This document shows, piece by piece, positions 15,843 through 23,147 of a DNA stretch of 23,164 bases (position 1 is its first letter; each line of letters opens with the position of its first letter). The translations under genes were made by a program, and so were the position numbers. This stretch comes from CAZIWJ01 sp964542855 (GTDB taxonomy: Bacteria; Bacteroidota; Bacteroidia; Cytophagales; Cyclobacteriaceae): positions 1 through 23,164 of the forward strand of contig CAZIWJ010000029.1 of the NCBI GenBank assembly GCA_964542855.1, read 5' to 3'. Under the pieces are notes generated by a model, which saw nothing but the letters and a program-made list of their open reading frames with translations, ran no database searches and was not told where the DNA came from.

Positions 15843-15997
15843 GAAAAATTTCCTAAACGTAGTTTATATAACTTTTCAGTTACTTATTATACTTATTTTA
15901 ACCGTGCTAATCGCTTAGCAATTCATATGTAAGCAACATAATTCATACATCCAAGTTTTTTGCATAAAGTATGCCTGGAAAAGAACACAGATATCGA

Positions 15998-16024
15998 TTG
16001 GCTTTTCTATATTAACTATCTTTG
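15998..16024 (+). promoter_or_regulatory. Promoter of the ubiA-purN-purH operon
   Basis: TATCTTTG at 16017-16024 is an exact TAnnTTTG match, with TTGG (15998-16001) about 16 bases upstream as a weak -33 element. Transcription would begin near 16031, giving a leader of about 35 nt before ATG 16066. No riboswitch-sized leader is possible with this start. Confidence 0.5.
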
Positions 16025-16065
16025 TTTGTATCATTTCAGTTAGTTAATACAGCACTACTTATACG

Positions 16066-16947
16066 ATGAACACCGCCGGGATAATGATACCGCAATTACG
16101 CTACATTAAAGGGTTTTTCAGGATTACCCGGTTACCGAACCTGATTATTCTGGCTGCTGCCCAGTACTTAGCGGCCCTGTTCCTGGTTGGGGAAGCGCAC
16201 GAAATTTACCAGTACCTGTTCAGCACTGAATTATTCCTACTTAGTTCATCGACAGTCATTATTGCTGCAGCCGGCTACATTATTAATGATTATTACGACG
16301 TTAAGATTGACTACATCAATAAACCCCGCCAGGTAATCATTGGTAAGCTCATAAAACGCCGGGTAGCCATGATTACCCATACTGCTTTTAATTTTATCGG
16401 CATTGGTGTTGGTTTCTATCTTTCTACTGTAGTAGGAATTATAAACTTTACGGCTGCTTTTAGCCTCTGGCTATATTCTAACCAGCTGAAGCGCCTTCCG
16501 CTAATAGGAAACTTCATTATTGCAGCCCTTACCGGCCTGGGCATTGCTGTTGTGGCACTTTACTTCCGGGAGAACGAGCTACTGGTTTACGTTTATGCTA
16601 CTTTTGCTTTTGCTATTTCGCTGGTGCGGGAAGTAATTAAAGACATGGAAGATGCGAAGGGCGACGAACTGTTCGGCTGCCGTACCCTGCCGGTAATCTG
16701 GGGAATAGCCCAAACCAAGCGGTTGCTTTACCTGTTAATTGCCTTTTTTATTTTCCTGCTGTTCTTTTTATCCGGGGTGTTGAAAAACCAGACGCTGACC
16801 AATTATTTCATCATTCTTATTATTCCTATCAGTTGGTTCATTTACCGATTGGTATATGCCGATAAAAAAGTCGATTTTGCACTCCTCAGCAATGCTGCCA
16901 AGCTGATTATGCTCAGCGGGATGCTGAGCATGATTTTTTTCAAGTAA
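16066..16947 (+). CDS. UbiA-family membrane prenyltransferase
   Basis: A 293-residue integral-membrane enzyme with about eight to nine hydrophobic helices. Both aspartate-rich prenyl-diphosphate sites are present: NDYYDVKID (74-82) followed by KPRQ, and DMEDAKGD (193-200) followed by CRTLPV. UbiA enzymes attach an isoprenoid chain to an acceptor, as in quinone, heme O, chlorophyll or archaeal-type lipid synthesis. Bacteroidota members of this type are often labelled geranylgeranylglycerol-phosphate geranylgeranyltransferase, but the acceptor cannot be read from the sequence and MenA/UbiA-like roles remain open. It heads a tight operon with purN (7-bp gap) and purH, with no obvious functional link to purines. 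The ATG at 16084 (Met7) is an alternative start. Confidence 0.88.
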   Translation: MNTAGIMIPQLRYIKGFFRITRLPNLIILAAAQYLAALFLVGEAHEIYQYLFSTELFLLSSSTVIIAAAGYIINDYYDVKIDYINKPRQVIIGKLIKRRVAMITHTAFNFIGIGVGFYLSTVVGIINFTAAFSLWLYSNQLKRLPLIGNFIIAALTGLGIAVVALYFRENELLVYVYATFAFAISLVREVIKDMEDAKGDELFGCRTLPVIWGIAQTKRLLYLLIAFFIFLLFFLSGVLKNQTLTNYFIILIIPISWFIYRLVYADKKVDFALLSNAAKLIMLSGMLSMIFFK

Positions 16948-16954
16948 TACATTC

Positions 16955-17530
16955 ATGGTTCAACCTGCCCAGCTAAAGAAAATTGCTGTTTTTGCTTCCG
17001 GTACGGGCACCAACGCACTGGAAATTATCCGACACTTCTCTGGTCATGATTCGGCCCGGGTAAGGCTGGTGTTGTGCAACAGACCGGGGGCCGGGGTTAT
17101 TCAACATGCCTTAAATCATGATATTCCATTAACCCTGTTTAAACGACGGGAACTGGCTACGACCATTCTGGATGATTTAGTGCGTTCGCAAATCGATTTC
17201 ATTGTACTCGCCGGGTTCCTGCTGAAAATACCGGAAAGCGTGGTTGAAGCCTTTCCGGATAAAATTATCAATATTCATCCGGCCCTGTTGCCCAAATACG
17301 GGGGAAAAGGCATGTACGGGCAGCGGGTTCACGAAGCCGTAATTGCTGCCGGCGATAAAGAAAGCGGCATCACCATTCATTTGGTAAATGAATTTTACGA
17401 CGAAGGCGAGCCCGTTTTCCAGGCTACCTGCCCGGTAACACCCGATGACACCCCGAAGTCGCTGGCCCGGAAAGTACAACAGCTCGAACATCAGCATTAT
17501 CCTAAAATCATTGAACAACTTTTATCTTAA
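16955..17530 (+). CDS. purN: Phosphoribosylglycinamide formyltransferase
   Basis: A 191-residue GAR transformylase that moves the formyl group of 10-formyltetrahydrofolate onto GAR, the third step of purine synthesis. The phosphate-binding loop FASGTGTNA (13-21), NRPGAG (42-47), the catalytic Asn106 and His108 in INIHPALLPKYGGKGMYG, and Asp149 in FYDEGEPV are present, matching the Asn-His-Asp set of the family. Length is slightly under the E. coli enzyme (212). It lies 7 bp after the prenyltransferase gene and 8 bp before purH, so it is co-transcribed with both. The enzyme draws on the same folate pool as methionine synthase, encoded divergently next door. Confidence 0.95.
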   Translation: MVQPAQLKKIAVFASGTGTNALEIIRHFSGHDSARVRLVLCNRPGAGVIQHALNHDIPLTLFKRRELATTILDDLVRSQIDFIVLAGFLLKIPESVVEAFPDKIINIHPALLPKYGGKGMYGQRVHEAVIAAGDKESGITIHLVNEFYDEGEPVFQATCPVTPDDTPKSLARKVQQLEHQHYPKIIEQLLS

Positions 17531-17538
17531 TCCAACTT

Positions 17539-19065
17539 ATGGAAGTAACTATTAAAAAGGCCCTGGTTTCAGTTTACCACAAGAATAACCTGGATACCAT
17601 CTTTACCCTGCTGCATGAAAATAACGTGGAGTTGTATTCTACCGGAGGCACCGAGGCACACATCCGTTCACTGGGCATTCCGGTTGAAACCGTGGAAGAC
17701 CTGACCAGCTACCCGGCAATACTGGGAGGAAGAGTGAAAACCCTGCACCCCAAGGTTTTCGGGGGTATTCTGAACCGTACCGGTGAACAACAGGACCAGG
17801 ATGAGCTGGCACAGTACAAAATACCGAATTTCGACCTGGTTATTGTTGACCTGTATCCTTTTGAAGATACCGTACAATCAGGGGCCAGCAACCAGGAAAT
17901 TATAGAGAAAATTGATATCGGCGGTATTTCCCTAATCCGGGCTGCTGCTAAAAATTACAACGACGTGCTGGTAGTTGCCGCTCAGCAGCAATACGGTGAC
18001 TTGCAGGCCTTACTGGAAAAGAAAGGCGCTCAGAGTACTCTGGAAGAACGCCAGTGGTTTGCTTCCCATGCTTTTGCGATTAGTTCGCACTACGATACCC
18101 AGATTTTCCAGTACTTTAACCAGACTGCCAACCTCCCGCTGTTCCGCGAAAGCCAAAATACCAGCCGGGAACTGCGTTATGGGGAAAATCCGCACCAGCA
18201 GGCCCGATACTACGGTGATCTTTCTGCCATGCTGGAGCAACTGAACGGGAAGGAGTTATCTTATAATAACCTGGTAGACGTAGAATCGGCCGTTCGGCTT
18301 ATTAGCGAATTTAAAGGGAATGATCCGGCTTTTGCCATTATTAAGCACACCAACGCATGCGGTATGGCTACCGGCAAATCAGTAAAAGAAGCGTACGAAA
18401 AAGCCTTTGCTGCTGATACCCTGTCTGCTTTTGGGGGCATCCTGGCCTGTAACACCACGGTAAATCACGAAGCTGCCAAAGCCATGCATTCGCTCTTCTT
18501 TGAAGTATTAATTGCGCCCGACTTCGAAGAGGAAGCCTTTAACTTGTTAAAAGGAAAGAAAAACCGCATTTTACTGAAAATGAAGGCACCGATGACGGCC
18601 AGAAAAACGTTTAAAACTTTATTAAACGGAGTAATTGAGCAGGATTCCGACGCAAAAACCGACAGCGAATCTGATTTGAAAGTTGCAACCAGCCGGAAAG
18701 CTACCGGGGAGGAAATTGCAGCTATGTTATTTGGCAGTAAGGTTTGCAAGCATACCAAGTCGAACACCATTGTACTGGCGAAAAATGGGCAGTTGCTAGC
18801 CAGCGGTGTCGGGCAAACTTCCAGGGTAGATGCCCTGAAGCAGGCTATTGATAAAGCCGGCCGGTTTGGTTTCGATTTAAACGGGGCCGTTATGGTTTCT
18901 GATGCTTTCTTTCCTTTTCAGGATTCTGTGGAAGTAGCCCAGGCAGCAGGCATTACAGCTGTGCTTCAGCCCGGCGGATCGAAAAGAGACCAGGAAAGTA
19001 TTGATTTCTGCGATAAACACGGTATGGCCATGGTATTTACTGGCATCCGTCACTTCCTACACTGA
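17539..19065 (+). CDS. purH: Bifunctional AICAR formyltransferase / IMP cyclohydrolase
   Basis: A 508-residue enzyme for the last two steps to IMP: formylation of AICAR with 10-formyltetrahydrofolate, then ring closure. The N-terminal cyclohydrolase domain (about 1-195) has the MGS-like STGGTEAHIRSLG (34-46), the GGRVKTLHPKVFGGIL block (63-78) and DLYPFE (104-109). The formyltransferase domain has RYGENPHQ (213-220), the catalytic pair Lys269-His270 in IIKHTNACG, SAFGGI, and the C-terminal LQPGGSKRDQE and FTGIRHFLH end. Everything expected is present and length is normal. It is third in the operon after purN. Its TGA abuts directly, with no intervening base, the stop of the opposite-strand CWC gene. 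Confidence 0.97.
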   Translation: MEVTIKKALVSVYHKNNLDTIFTLLHENNVELYSTGGTEAHIRSLGIPVETVEDLTSYPAILGGRVKTLHPKVFGGILNRTGEQQDQDELAQYKIPNFDLVIVDLYPFEDTVQSGASNQEIIEKIDIGGISLIRAAAKNYNDVLVVAAQQQYGDLQALLEKKGAQSTLEERQWFASHAFAISSHYDTQIFQYFNQTANLPLFRESQNTSRELRYGENPHQQARYYGDLSAMLEQLNGKELSYNNLVDVESAVRLISEFKGNDPAFAIIKHTNACGMATGKSVKEAYEKAFAADTLSAFGGILACNTTVNHEAAKAMHSLFFEVLIAPDFEEEAFNLLKGKKNRILLKMKAPMTARKTFKTLLNGVIEQDSDAKTDSESDLKVATSRKATGEEIAAMLFGSKVCKHTKSNTIVLAKNGQLLASGVGQTSRVDALKQAIDKAGRFGFDLNGAVMVSDAFFPFQDSVEVAQAAGITAVLQPGGSKRDQESIDFCDKHGMAMVFTGIRHFLH

Positions 19066-19269
19066 TCAGGAGTACTGCTTTTCGTATTCCTGTTGTAATT
19101 CCAGCAGGCAGGTATTACAGAGGCAATCGTCGTAGCCTTCCTGCTGGATGTATACTCTTGCTTCATGGCTTATTTCAACGGAAAAACAATCGCAAAGAAA
19201 ATAAGATCCGCTTTTACAGGTAAACGAATTTCCGCAACGGGGGCAACTTTCGGTTTCATGATTGGGCAT
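19066..19269 (-). CDS. Cysteine-rich CWC-family small protein
   Basis: A 67-residue protein with eight cysteines: CPRC (Cys9, Cys12), Cys18, CDC (Cys26, Cys28) and CLCNTC (Cys49, 51, 54). The pattern and length match the cysteine-rich CWC family, small proteins thought to bind metal, probably zinc, with no established function. There is no signal peptide. Its ATG overlaps the last 14 bases of the upstream YeeZ-like gene, so the two are translationally linked. It ends base-to-base against purH. Confidence 0.8.
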   Translation of the reverse strand: MPNHETESCPRCGNSFTCKSGSYFLCDCFSVEISHEARVYIQQEGYDDCLCNTCLLELQQEYEKQYS

Positions 19270-20083
19270 TTCGAAATGCTTTTACGGGATCTGGATAAAT
19301 AAATTCATAATTCAACTTCTTAACCAGTTTAGCGCTGTTAATGGTTCGGTTCACCGGGGAAAGTTCGTTATTAAACAAGGGTAACGGAAGTTCCAGTTCA
19401 CCGCATGCAGCTTCGTAAAATTCTTTTCTCTCCGGGTGCCGGGGTGCGCAGGCGTTAAATACTTCCCCCCAGGCTTGCTGTTTAATAGCCTCAGTGATGA
19501 TCCTGATACAATCTTCGAGGTGAATCATGTTTACCGGGTTGCTGCTGTGTTGTTCCAGCTTTTTCCCGGATAAGAAGCGGGCGGGATGCCGTTCTCCACC
19601 GAATAATCCGCAAAAGCGGATAATAATACTGTGTTCCACCGTGTTACGGACCAGGTCTTCAGCCTGAAGCAGCGCCTTACCGCTGGGGCGAGCCGGAGTA
19701 CCTTTAACTTTTTCATCGTAATGACCGTCGCCGGAAGGGTAAACTGAAGTAGCGCTAATCATGATTACTCTTTCAATACCAGCCCTTTGCACCGCTTCGG
19801 TAAGGTTGCGAAACTGTTGCAGGTGATAGCTGGCTACGTTGTCATTGCCCCGCCCCGGAGGAATATTCACCAGCAGGCAGTCGGTTTCCAGGAAGGTGGG
19901 ATTCAGTGTGGTAAAGCCCGGTTCCAGAGTTAGTAAGCTGCCTTCAATTCCGGCCTCATTCAGTTTTTCTACTTTTTCCGGGGTAGTGGTTGATCCTTTT
20001 ACCGAATACCCTTCTTGAAGCAATTGCTTGGCCAGGGGGAACCCCAGCCAGCCGCAACCCAGTATACTAATTCTTTCAATCAT
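19256..20083 (-). CDS. YeeZ-like NAD(P)-binding Rossmann protein (atypical SDR)
   Basis: A 275-residue cytoplasmic protein of the atypical short-chain dehydrogenase group. The N-terminal nucleotide-binding loop is clear: ILGCGWLGFPLAKQL (7-21), with GCGWLG as the glycine motif. VIMISATSVYPSGDG carries the SATSVY segment typical of YeeZ relatives, and FCGLFGGERHPARFLSG follows the pattern of extended SDRs. The canonical YxxxK catalytic pair is not in its usual arrangement, so oxidoreductase activity is uncertain and the protein may be a binding or epimerase-like enzyme. Its substrate is unknown. The start ATG at 20083 gives the standard MIERISILG N terminus. It is followed by, and overlaps, the CWC gene. 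Confidence 0.85.
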   Translation of the reverse strand: MIERISILGCGWLGFPLAKQLLQEGYSVKGSTTTPEKVEKLNEAGIEGSLLTLEPGFTTLNPTFLETDCLLVNIPPGRGNDNVASYHLQQFRNLTEAVQRAGIERVIMISATSVYPSGDGHYDEKVKGTPARPSGKALLQAEDLVRNTVEHSIIIRFCGLFGGERHPARFLSGKKLEQHSSNPVNMIHLEDCIRIITEAIKQQAWGEVFNACAPRHPERKEFYEAACGELELPLPLFNNELSPVNRTINSAKLVKKLNYEFIYPDPVKAFRNAQS

Positions 20084-20157
20084 AAATTTTTATCTTATAG
20101 AACAACAGCATGTTGGTAATGAATTAAGATTCACCATTTTAGATGAACAGAATCGTT

Positions 20158-20165
20158 TACATTTG
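20158..20165 (+). promoter_or_regulatory. Promoter -7 element for the DUF1573 gene
   Basis: TACATTTG is an exact match to TAnnTTTG, 27 bases before ATG 20193. A T-rich TTTTAG at 20137-20142 sits where the -33 element is expected. It lies in the 109-bp gap between two divergent genes. Confidence 0.5.
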
Positions 20166-20192
20166 AAAGTACTAACTCGTAAACTTATTATC

Positions 20193-21138
20193 ATGCCGCA
20201 ACACTTGCTTACTATTTTACTGTTTTTCTGTTCTTTGGTTACTTCTCCCCTCATTGGCCAGGGGCGCCTGTTTACCCCGGACACTTTGCATAACTTCGGT
20301 GTTGTAACAGAAGGCAATGGGGTGGTTGAACACCCGTTTACCGTAAAAAATACCGGTAGAAGAGCATTAATAATTAAGTCGGTGGAATCGGACTGCGGTT
20401 GCACAGTGGCCGCGCTGGATACGAATTTTATTGCCCCCGGTGAAGAAAAAAGACTGGTGGTAAGCTTTAATCCGGAAAACCGCCCGGGCCGTTTTCAGAA
20501 GAAGGTGACCCTGATTGCTGAAAATGAACCGAAGCCTGTTACTTTTCACATTCAGGGAAAGGTTATCCCGGAAAATTTTAGTCCATCACGAGCTTATCCC
20601 GCCCGGCAGGGCAATTTAAAAACTAAGTATAACAGCTTTTATTTCGGTAAAGTATTCAATGACCAGGTGGTTAGTAAGGTATTCGGGATTTACAATAGTG
20701 GCAATAAGCCCATCACTCTAAAATTATTATCTTCTCCTGCGGTGGCTGCCGTTAGTTTATCTGCCAATATCCTGAAACCGGGAGAAGCCGGCACGATTGC
20801 CATTAATTTTAACGCTCCGNNNNNNNNNNNNNNNNNNNNNNNNNNNNNNNNNNNNNNNNNNNNNNNNNNNNNNNNNNNNNNNNNNNNNNNNNNNNNNNNN
20901 NNNNNNNNNNNNNNNNNNNGGGAGAGAAAACCTGGAAATCCTGGGAGTAGAAGTGAACTGTTCCTGCCTGGCCACCCGTTTGAACAAAAGGGTTATTAAG
21001 CCCGGAAAGCGACAAGAAATGAAACTTACTTTTACTGGTGCTAACCGTAATCGCAGGGAAATTAAGCAGGTGAACATATTTACCAATGACCCGCTGCAAC
21101 CTGTTAAACAGCTTACCATAAGGGCATACGTTAAATGA
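20193..21138 (+). CDS. Secreted DUF1573 protein, interrupted by an assembly gap
   Basis: An exported protein of repeated DUF1573 (ASH/Ig-like) domains. A hydrophobic signal peptide begins MPQHLLTILLFFCSLV and probably ends near IGQG. Domain 1 has FGVVTEG, KNTGRRAL, SDCGCTVAAL and a terminal FHIQGKV; domain 2 starts at YFGKVFND with YNSGNKP; domain 3, after the gap, has LEILGVEVNCSCLATRL, KPGKRQEMKL and a final RAYVK. The gap (20820-20919) is exactly 100 N. The codon frame before it (position multiple of 3) and after it differ only because 100 is arbitrary: if the gene is intact, the true missing length is a multiple of 3, and domain spacing suggests about 60-80 codons. ATG 20193 is preferred over the open frame back to 20028 because it starts the signal peptide and follows the promoter. 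Function is unknown; such proteins are common in Bacteroidota envelopes. Confidence 0.85.
20820..20919. other. Assembly gap, 100 N
   Basis: A run of exactly 100 N, the conventional placeholder for a gap of unknown length between contigs. It falls inside the DUF1573 gene on a codon boundary. The flanking protein segments belong to the same family, which supports the scaffold join. Confidence 0.98.
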
Positions 21139-21174
21139 CCAGCCATTCGGTTAGTTAAAGTTAATATTGGCTGT

Positions 21175-21210
21175 AAAAAACAAAAAGCGCAGAAATTAAT
21201 TCCTGCGCTT
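21175..21210 (-). terminator. Intrinsic terminator of the YceI gene
   Basis: CTGCGCTT and AAGCGCAG (21203-21210 with 21185-21192) pair in an 8-bp GC-containing stem, extended by AA/TT past one bulged base. On minus the stem is followed by TTTTTGTTTTTT, a strong U-run. It lies 27 bp past the YceI stop. On + it has no U-run. Confidence 0.8.
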
Positions 21211-21237
21211 CCCTTAACTATTCACTTCAAATAAATT

Positions 21238-21990
21238 TTAACTCACCGGCTCATCCTTGCTGCTGGCGTTTATTTCAAATTCAATGTGCACAGTGTCGTA
21301 AATTAGTTCATCTTTGGCACGTTGGGCCAGCGTAGCTTCTTCCCGGTACGATACACCCCACTTGGTTCGGTCGATCATGAACTTGGCTTCAGCGTTAATT
21401 GCATCATTTTCCATGGAAACCTTTGCAGGAAAACTAATGCTGAGCGAATTACCACGCATGGTAAGATTTCCAGTAATTATGTGGGTAGGTGAATCGAGGG
21501 TGAATTCATTTACTTCCTCGTCGTTTACAACTACATCCTTCCCACTTACCCCAAAATCGGCGGAAGTATTTTCATCGTAAGCTTCAACAGAAGTGATGAC
21601 AAACTTGGCTTCCGGATGGTTTTCCACGTCGAAAAAGTCAGGTGACTTCAAATGAGTTACCAGTTTGGTTTCGTACTCCCCTTCGAGGTCAGATACTTCA
21701 ATCTGGGCAAGATCAATGGTAAACTCACCACCAACGATTTCACCATTCTCTACCGAGATATCACCATTTTTAATAGCAAAAGTTCCATTATGGCTACCAG
21801 TGGGCTTGAAACCATACCATTCTACTTCGCTCTGGTCTAAGGCAAGCCCGTAGGTACTGGCTTCGTTACTTACTTTTTTCACTTCCTGGGCTTCTGAAAC
21901 CTGCGCTTCAGTGCCTTCAGGCTTTGACGAGCAACTGGCTACCAGCAGTGCTGCAAAAACGAAAAGGGCGGACGTTTTAATTATTTTCAT
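21238..21990 (-). CDS. YceI-family lipoprotein
   Basis: A 250-residue protein with a lipoprotein signal: MKIIKTSALFVFAALLVASC, lipobox VASC with Cys20 as the lipidated residue. After a short polar linker comes a YceI-like beta-barrel domain (about 45-245), recognisable from the WYGFKPTGSHNGTF start, LKSPDFFDVENHPEAKFVITSV, ITGNLTMRG and DRTKWGVSY segments. YceI proteins bind long lipids such as polyisoprenoids and are found in the periplasm or outer membrane; here the protein is predicted to be membrane-anchored. The frame is open nine codons further to 22017, but ATG 21990 is chosen because it begins the signal peptide. A likely promoter, an imperfect repeat pair and a 12-bp palindrome lie upstream, and a strong terminator follows. 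Confidence 0.93.
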   Translation of the reverse strand: MKIIKTSALFVFAALLVASCSSKPEGTEAQVSEAQEVKKVSNEASTYGLALDQSEVEWYGFKPTGSHNGTFAIKNGDISVENGEIVGGEFTIDLAQIEVSDLEGEYETKLVTHLKSPDFFDVENHPEAKFVITSVEAYDENTSADFGVSGKDVVVNDEEVNEFTLDSPTHIITGNLTMRGNSLSISFPAKVSMENDAINAEAKFMIDRTKWGVSYREEATLAQRAKDELIYDTVHIEFEINASSKDEPVS

Positions 21991-22019
21991 AACCTCTGAA
22001 ATTAGATTTAAGCTCATTT

Positions 22020-22031
22020 ATGTATATACAT
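22020..22031. repeat. 12-bp perfect palindrome upstream of the YceI gene
   Basis: ATGTATATACAT reads the same on both strands and lies 29 bp upstream of the YceI start, between the predicted promoter and the gene. It could be a dimeric-regulator operator; in AT-rich DNA chance is also possible. Confidence 0.35.
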
Positions 22032-22040
22032 CAATATAGC

Positions 22041-22087
22041 TTTAAACCTGTTCCCGCAGAAAATGTTTCAAACCTATTCCTTCAGAA
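22041..22087. repeat. Imperfect tandem repeat upstream of the YceI gene
   Basis: Two 21-base units at 22041-22061 and 22067-22087 share 17 of 21 bases (pattern TTyAAACCTrTTCCnnCAGAA), with a 26-bp period. The second unit contains the predicted promoter element. The arrangement suggests a duplicated protein-binding site or a duplicated promoter segment. Confidence 0.5.
22069..22076 (-). promoter_or_regulatory. Promoter -7 element for the YceI gene
   Basis: CAAACCTA on + reads TAGGTTTG on minus, an exact TAnnTTTG match. Transcription would begin near 22062, leaving a leader of about 70 nt that contains one repeat unit and the palindrome. The -33 region has only a weak match. Confidence 0.4.
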
Positions 22088-22134
22088 TTAGCAGAAAAGA
22101 AATGATGTAAGAATTAGCCAGTAAAAGAAAGATT

Positions 22135-23019
22135 TTAGTTACTGAGTCCGTTCCTAAGCAAGAATTTTTGGTAAGCAACCTGGAAGCCTTCTACGTTAGG
22201 TAGCGTATTAATAGCCTGCTCATAACTGGTAATAGCGTCGATTAGCAGATTATTTTTCTCGTAAAAAGAAGCAATAATTAATTGATTAACTGCTTCCTCC
22301 TCGTTTTTCAGTTCCTGCTTCAGGGATATCAGTTCGGTTTTAATTTGCCTGGCATCCCGGCGACTCATTAGCTTCAGGGCATAATCATCAGATCGCAAAG
22401 CACCTCCTTCAGACTGGACCCGGACAATAACGAGGCGTTCATCTGAGAACTGAGGAGCATTCAGGTCGATCGTACAGCGATTATCGGCAGTACGTCGAAC
22501 TTGCAGGGTTTCGTCGAACATGTTCTTTAAAACCAGTTCATATTGTTCACTCGATCGGGCAGCATTCCAGCGAATGATTACCTCAGGATTATAAACATTT
22601 ACTGAGTTAGGAAGCATTAAACGAAGAGGAGAGTTGGTAACAGACCGGGTAAGTCGGCTGGGAGGAGCGGAAGCATCAAGACGATCGAGGTAGTACTGGG
22701 CGTACTCGTAGGCTCTTGAGTCGGCAGCGTATCGGTTCAACCTCAATTGTTTCAGGGAATAAGTTTTTTCTTCAGATAAAGAAATTGTGGATCCTCCCTT
22801 ATGAATTAATCCTACAAAGGCATCGTCGTCAACCTTAATCAGGTCGTCTTCATCGAGGGTTGTTCCCACCTTAATATCGTACCAGATTCCATCGTGCTTG
22901 TATTGGTTGTTCCCTTTGGAAATCAACACGCTGAAATTTTTACTTTGCCCTTCTACCAGGGAGAAAGAGAAAAGAAAAAAAACTAAAATTAGAAATTTAT
23001 CAACTAACCTATTCTTCAT
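22135..23019 (-). CDS. Secreted FecR-like protein with C-terminal TPR-like helices
   Basis: A 294-residue exported protein. A signal peptide (about 1-25, MKNRLVDKFLILVFFLFSFSLVEGQ) precedes a FecR-like beta domain (about 28-92): WYDIKVGTTLDEDDLIKVDDDAFVGLIHKGGSTISL is the typical pattern of these carbohydrate- or cell-wall-associated folds. A middle beta-rich segment (about 130-215, with VIIRWNAARSSEQYELVLKN) resembles an Ig/fibronectin-like module. The end (about 225-287) is helical, with a coiled-coil stretch and one TPR-like helix pair (LLIDAITSYEQAI). It lacks a membrane helix, so it is not a classical FecR anti-sigma factor and no sigma-factor gene is adjacent. It is probably a periplasmic or surface scaffold protein; its specific role is unknown. 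Confidence 0.75.
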   Translation of the reverse strand: MKNRLVDKFLILVFFLFSFSLVEGQSKNFSVLISKGNNQYKHDGIWYDIKVGTTLDEDDLIKVDDDAFVGLIHKGGSTISLSEEKTYSLKQLRLNRYAADSRAYEYAQYYLDRLDASAPPSRLTRSVTNSPLRLMLPNSVNVYNPEVIIRWNAARSSEQYELVLKNMFDETLQVRRTADNRCTIDLNAPQFSDERLVIVRVQSEGGALRSDDYALKLMSRRDARQIKTELISLKQELKNEEEAVNQLIIASFYEKNNLLIDAITSYEQAINTLPNVEGFQVAYQKFLLRNGLSN

Positions 23020-23127
23020 CTATAAGCCATCTGAATTTACCAACTACTGAAACTAACCAGATATCGTGCTATTATGTTACCAGGTTAGGTATTTCTGTGT
23101 GTACTATTTTATGCAGTTGAAGAAAAA

Positions 23128-23147
23128 ATTATGAAAAAACTCATAAT
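23128..23147 (-). terminator. Weak AT-rich hairpin at the window edge
   Basis: ATTATGA (23128-23134) and TCATAAT (23141-23147) form a 7-bp stem with a 6-nt loop; on minus it is followed by TTTTTTC. It may end a minus-strand gene lying beyond the window. All stem pairs but one are A-T, so the call is tentative. Confidence 0.3.

Noticed and set aside
15800..16065. SAM or cobalamin riboswitch upstream of metH
   Set aside because: No conserved core of SAM-I, SAM-II or the B12 box could be found by eye; only the short hairpin and AT-rich sequence are present.
828..23019. Mobile element, phage, CRISPR or defence island
   Set aside because: No transposase, integrase, Cas, toxin-antitoxin or restriction gene, no tRNA attachment site and no direct-repeat array; gene content is core metabolism and envelope.
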